Below are positions 62,251 to 64,000 of a DNA stretch of 64,000 nucleotides, piece by piece. Origin of the DNA: a bacterium (GTDB lineage: Bacteria > Pseudomonadota > Alphaproteobacteria > Rhodobacterales > Rhodobacteraceae). Under the pieces are notes generated by a model. It was not told the DNA's origin. It saw only the letters and a list, made by a program, of their open reading frames with translations, and ran no database searches. The stretch spans positions 300,872 through 364,871 of the forward strand of contig WGOE01000001.1 of NCBI GenBank assembly GCA_016124195.1, read 5' to 3'. Both the position numbers and the translations under genes were made by a program. Positions within the stretch are counted from its first letter, which is position 1; each line of letters opens with the position of its first letter.

Positions 62251-63770
62251 GGCGCGGGCTTCATCGCCGATGGCTATGCGAGGGTGACCGGCAGGCCGGG
62301 CGTTTGCTTCATCGTCACCGGCCCCGGCATGACAAACATCGCCACTGCTATGGGACATGCCTATGCCGATTCGGTGCCGATGCTGGTGATCTCTGCCATC
62401 AATCCGCGTGACCTATCGGGCATGCGGCAGGTCCGGCTTAACGAACGCGCGCACAGCAGCACCTTGTCTCGGAGGTCGCTGTCTTCAGCCACACGCTCCT
62501 GGATCCCGCGCCATTGCCGGTGATCCTCGCCTGTGCCTTTGCAGTCTTGGGCAGCCAGCGGCCGCGCCCGGTGCATATCGGGATCCTGCTCGACACAATC
62601 ATGGCCGAGATGGGGGACGGTCCTTTCACGCAATGGGCCCTGCCGACCAGACCCAGCCCGGCACCCACAGCCGTGGCCGCCGCCGCAAGCCTGATGGCGC
62701 TGGCCCGCCGCCCGATTATCGCGGCTGGCGGCGATGCGGTGGGGGCCGTGGCAGACCTGCGCGCCCGCGCCGAACATCTGGGCACGCCGGTCTTCATGAC
62801 GATCAACGACAAGGGCATCCTGCCTGCAGGCCATCCGCTTATCCTGTCAGGCAATCTGGACCTTCAGGCGATGCGCGACGAGATGGCCGCCTGCGACGTG
62901 ATCCTCGCCATGGGGAACGAATTCGGCGAGACCGAGATGTATCCCGAACCGCATCCCCTTCGGATCAACAGCAGCCTGATCCGCATCGACATCGAGCCGC
63001 TGCATCTGACCAATTTGGTGCCGGCAACGCCGGGGATCGTTTCGGATGCCGAACTCGCCTGCACGGCCCTGCTCGCGACCCTGCGTGCGGCAGGCCCCGC
63101 CCGCAGGCAGGGCGCAACGCGGACCAGCCAACTGAGGCACCGGATCGAGGCCGACCTCTGGCCGGCCTGCAAGACCGACCGCGCCTTGATGGCCGCGATT
63201 GTCAAGGCCCTGCCGGACGCCGTCATCGCGAGCGATCAGACTGAACCTGTCTATGCTGCCAACCCTTTCCATCAGGCGGCGCGCCCCAAATCCTGTTTGA
63301 ACCTCAGCCTTGTCTACGGAACGCTGGGCCATGGCCTGCCCGCGGTGCTTGGCGCCGGGCTTGGCGCGCCCCGGCGGCCCTCGGTCTGCCTGATCGGGGA
63401 TGGCGGGCTGCGGTTTTCGCTCGCGGAACTGGCCTCGGCGGTCGCGGCCAGGGTCGGATCAGCCATCATCGTCTGGAACAATGCAAGTTACGGCGAGATC
63501 AAGACCATGATGGCAGAGCGCGGCATTTCCCCGATCAGCGTCGATCTTCTCGCGCCCGATTTCGTCACCCGGGCCGAGGCGATGGGCTGTCACGCCATGG
63601 CACCGACAGACCTTGCAGGGTTAAAGACCGCCCAGGCCGCATCGGCCCTGCGCGATGTGCCGACCCTGATCGAATTCCGCGATCCTTCGGCGTTGGCGCA
63701 GGCCTTCCGGTCCCGAGACGGCGAGGCCTTGGCAGCCGGACCGCAAGCGCGCGGGGCAGAAGACCGTTGA
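62251..63770 (+). pseudogene. Thiamine-diphosphate-dependent enzyme (IlvB/AruI-like), 5'-truncated and frameshifted
   Basis: Similarity begins inside the N-terminal domain (GAGFIADGYARVTGRPGV) with about 50-60 residues missing; the upstream bases belong to the permease relic. After RLNE (about 62445) the frame shifts: the continuing homology QHLVSEVAVFSHTLLDP is in another frame that stays open to 63770. The TPP-binding part (GDGGLRFSLAEL, NNASYGEIK) is intact. The family includes acetolactate synthase and 5-guanidino-2-oxopentanoate decarboxylase. Probably a dead gene. Confidence 0.78.
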
Positions 63771-63845
63771 CTTCTTTGCCGGAAGGCTCGACCCCACGCT
63801 TATCGTCAACAGCGCCGCCATCGCGCGGCCCAGGGACCAAGTGAA

Positions 63846-64000
63846 ATGACCAAACCCCATCTTCGCATCGGCCTGATCGGCACCGGCTTCATGGGCAAGG
63901 CCCATGTCTTCGGCTTTACCTCGGCGCCCCGCGTCTTTGATCTGCCCTATGATCTGGACCTGCACACCCTGGCCGACATCACGCCCGAGGCCGCAAGCGA
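63846..64000 (+). CDS. Gfo/Idh/MocA family oxidoreductase, N-terminal part (cut by window edge)
   Basis: The first 51 residues give the Rossmann motif IGLIGTGFMGKAHVFGF followed by LADITPEAAS, typical of NAD(P)-dependent sugar dehydrogenases of this family. The rest lies beyond the window. It could belong to sugar catabolism, like the DUF993 and isomerase genes. Between 63770 and 63846 one frame reads as a possible C-terminal tail of another protein, which I cannot assign. Confidence 0.8.
   Translation, partial: MTKPHLRIGLIGTGFMGKAHVFGFTSAPRVFDLPYDLDLHTLADITPEAAS

Overview
The window is a GC-rich, densely packed chromosomal segment with long antisense open frames, 4-bp ATGA gene overlaps and many ABC importers and sugar/acid catabolic enzymes. 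Gene content and protein style fit an alphaproteobacterium, most likely Rhodobacteraceae (Paracoccus/Rhodobacter/roseobacter type). I saw no rRNA, tRNA, CRISPR array, phage or intact insertion sequence.

Layout. (1) 1-10450, +: an assimilatory nitrate operon: nitrate ABC importer (binding protein, permease, one polypeptide with two ATPase domains), NADH nitrite reductase nirB-nirD, assimilatory nitrate reductase nasA, and cobA for siroheme. A terminator-like hairpin precedes nrtA. (2) 10465-17054: an M24 peptidase divergent from a five-gene dipeptide-type ABC importer, in which one ATPase has lost the Walker A lysine. (3) 17055-21961: single genes: VIT-family transporter, fluoroacetate-dehalogenase-like hydrolase, VOC protein, beta-lactamase-like serine hydrolase, ArsB-like permease. 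(4) 22121-40307: a catabolic block with a LacI-family regulator: tandem NTF2-fold protein, CUT1-type sugar ABC importer, small AtzG-like protein plus amidase, two divergent HisD/HpsN-like dehydrogenases, SDR, bicupin, MetE-C-like protein, HpcH aldolase, MmsB-like dehydrogenase, RraA-like and DapA-like lyases. A 16-bp palindrome close to TTGCAATCGTATGCAA lies before four of its transcription units. (5) 40321-58825: a second catabolic block with a TetR-family regulator: ribose-type ABC importer, alcohol, aldehyde and GMC dehydrogenases, CoA-transferase, acyl-CoA dehydrogenase, enoyl-CoA hydratase, SDR, DUF993 aldolase-like protein, TIM-barrel isomerase and two aldo/keto reductases. A different palindrome, close to GTAACTAACTGGTTAC, sits in all three divergent promoter regions, four copies in all. 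(6) 58841-61210: a cytoplasmic GH3 beta-glycosidase. (7) 61376-63770: a zone of gene relics (LysR, amino-acid ABC ATPase and permeases, TPP enzyme), then the start of a Gfo/Idh/MocA oxidoreductase cut by the window edge.

How they work together. Region 1 imports nitrate and reduces it to ammonium. Region 2 probably imports short peptides. Regions 4 and 5 look like two self-contained import-and-degradation modules, each with its own regulator and operator set. Region 5 joins sugar-type uptake and alcohol/aldehyde oxidation to CoA-ester, beta-oxidation-like chemistry, a combination I cannot match to a described pathway. Substrates for both modules are unknown. All family calls are from reading the sequence; no database search was run.
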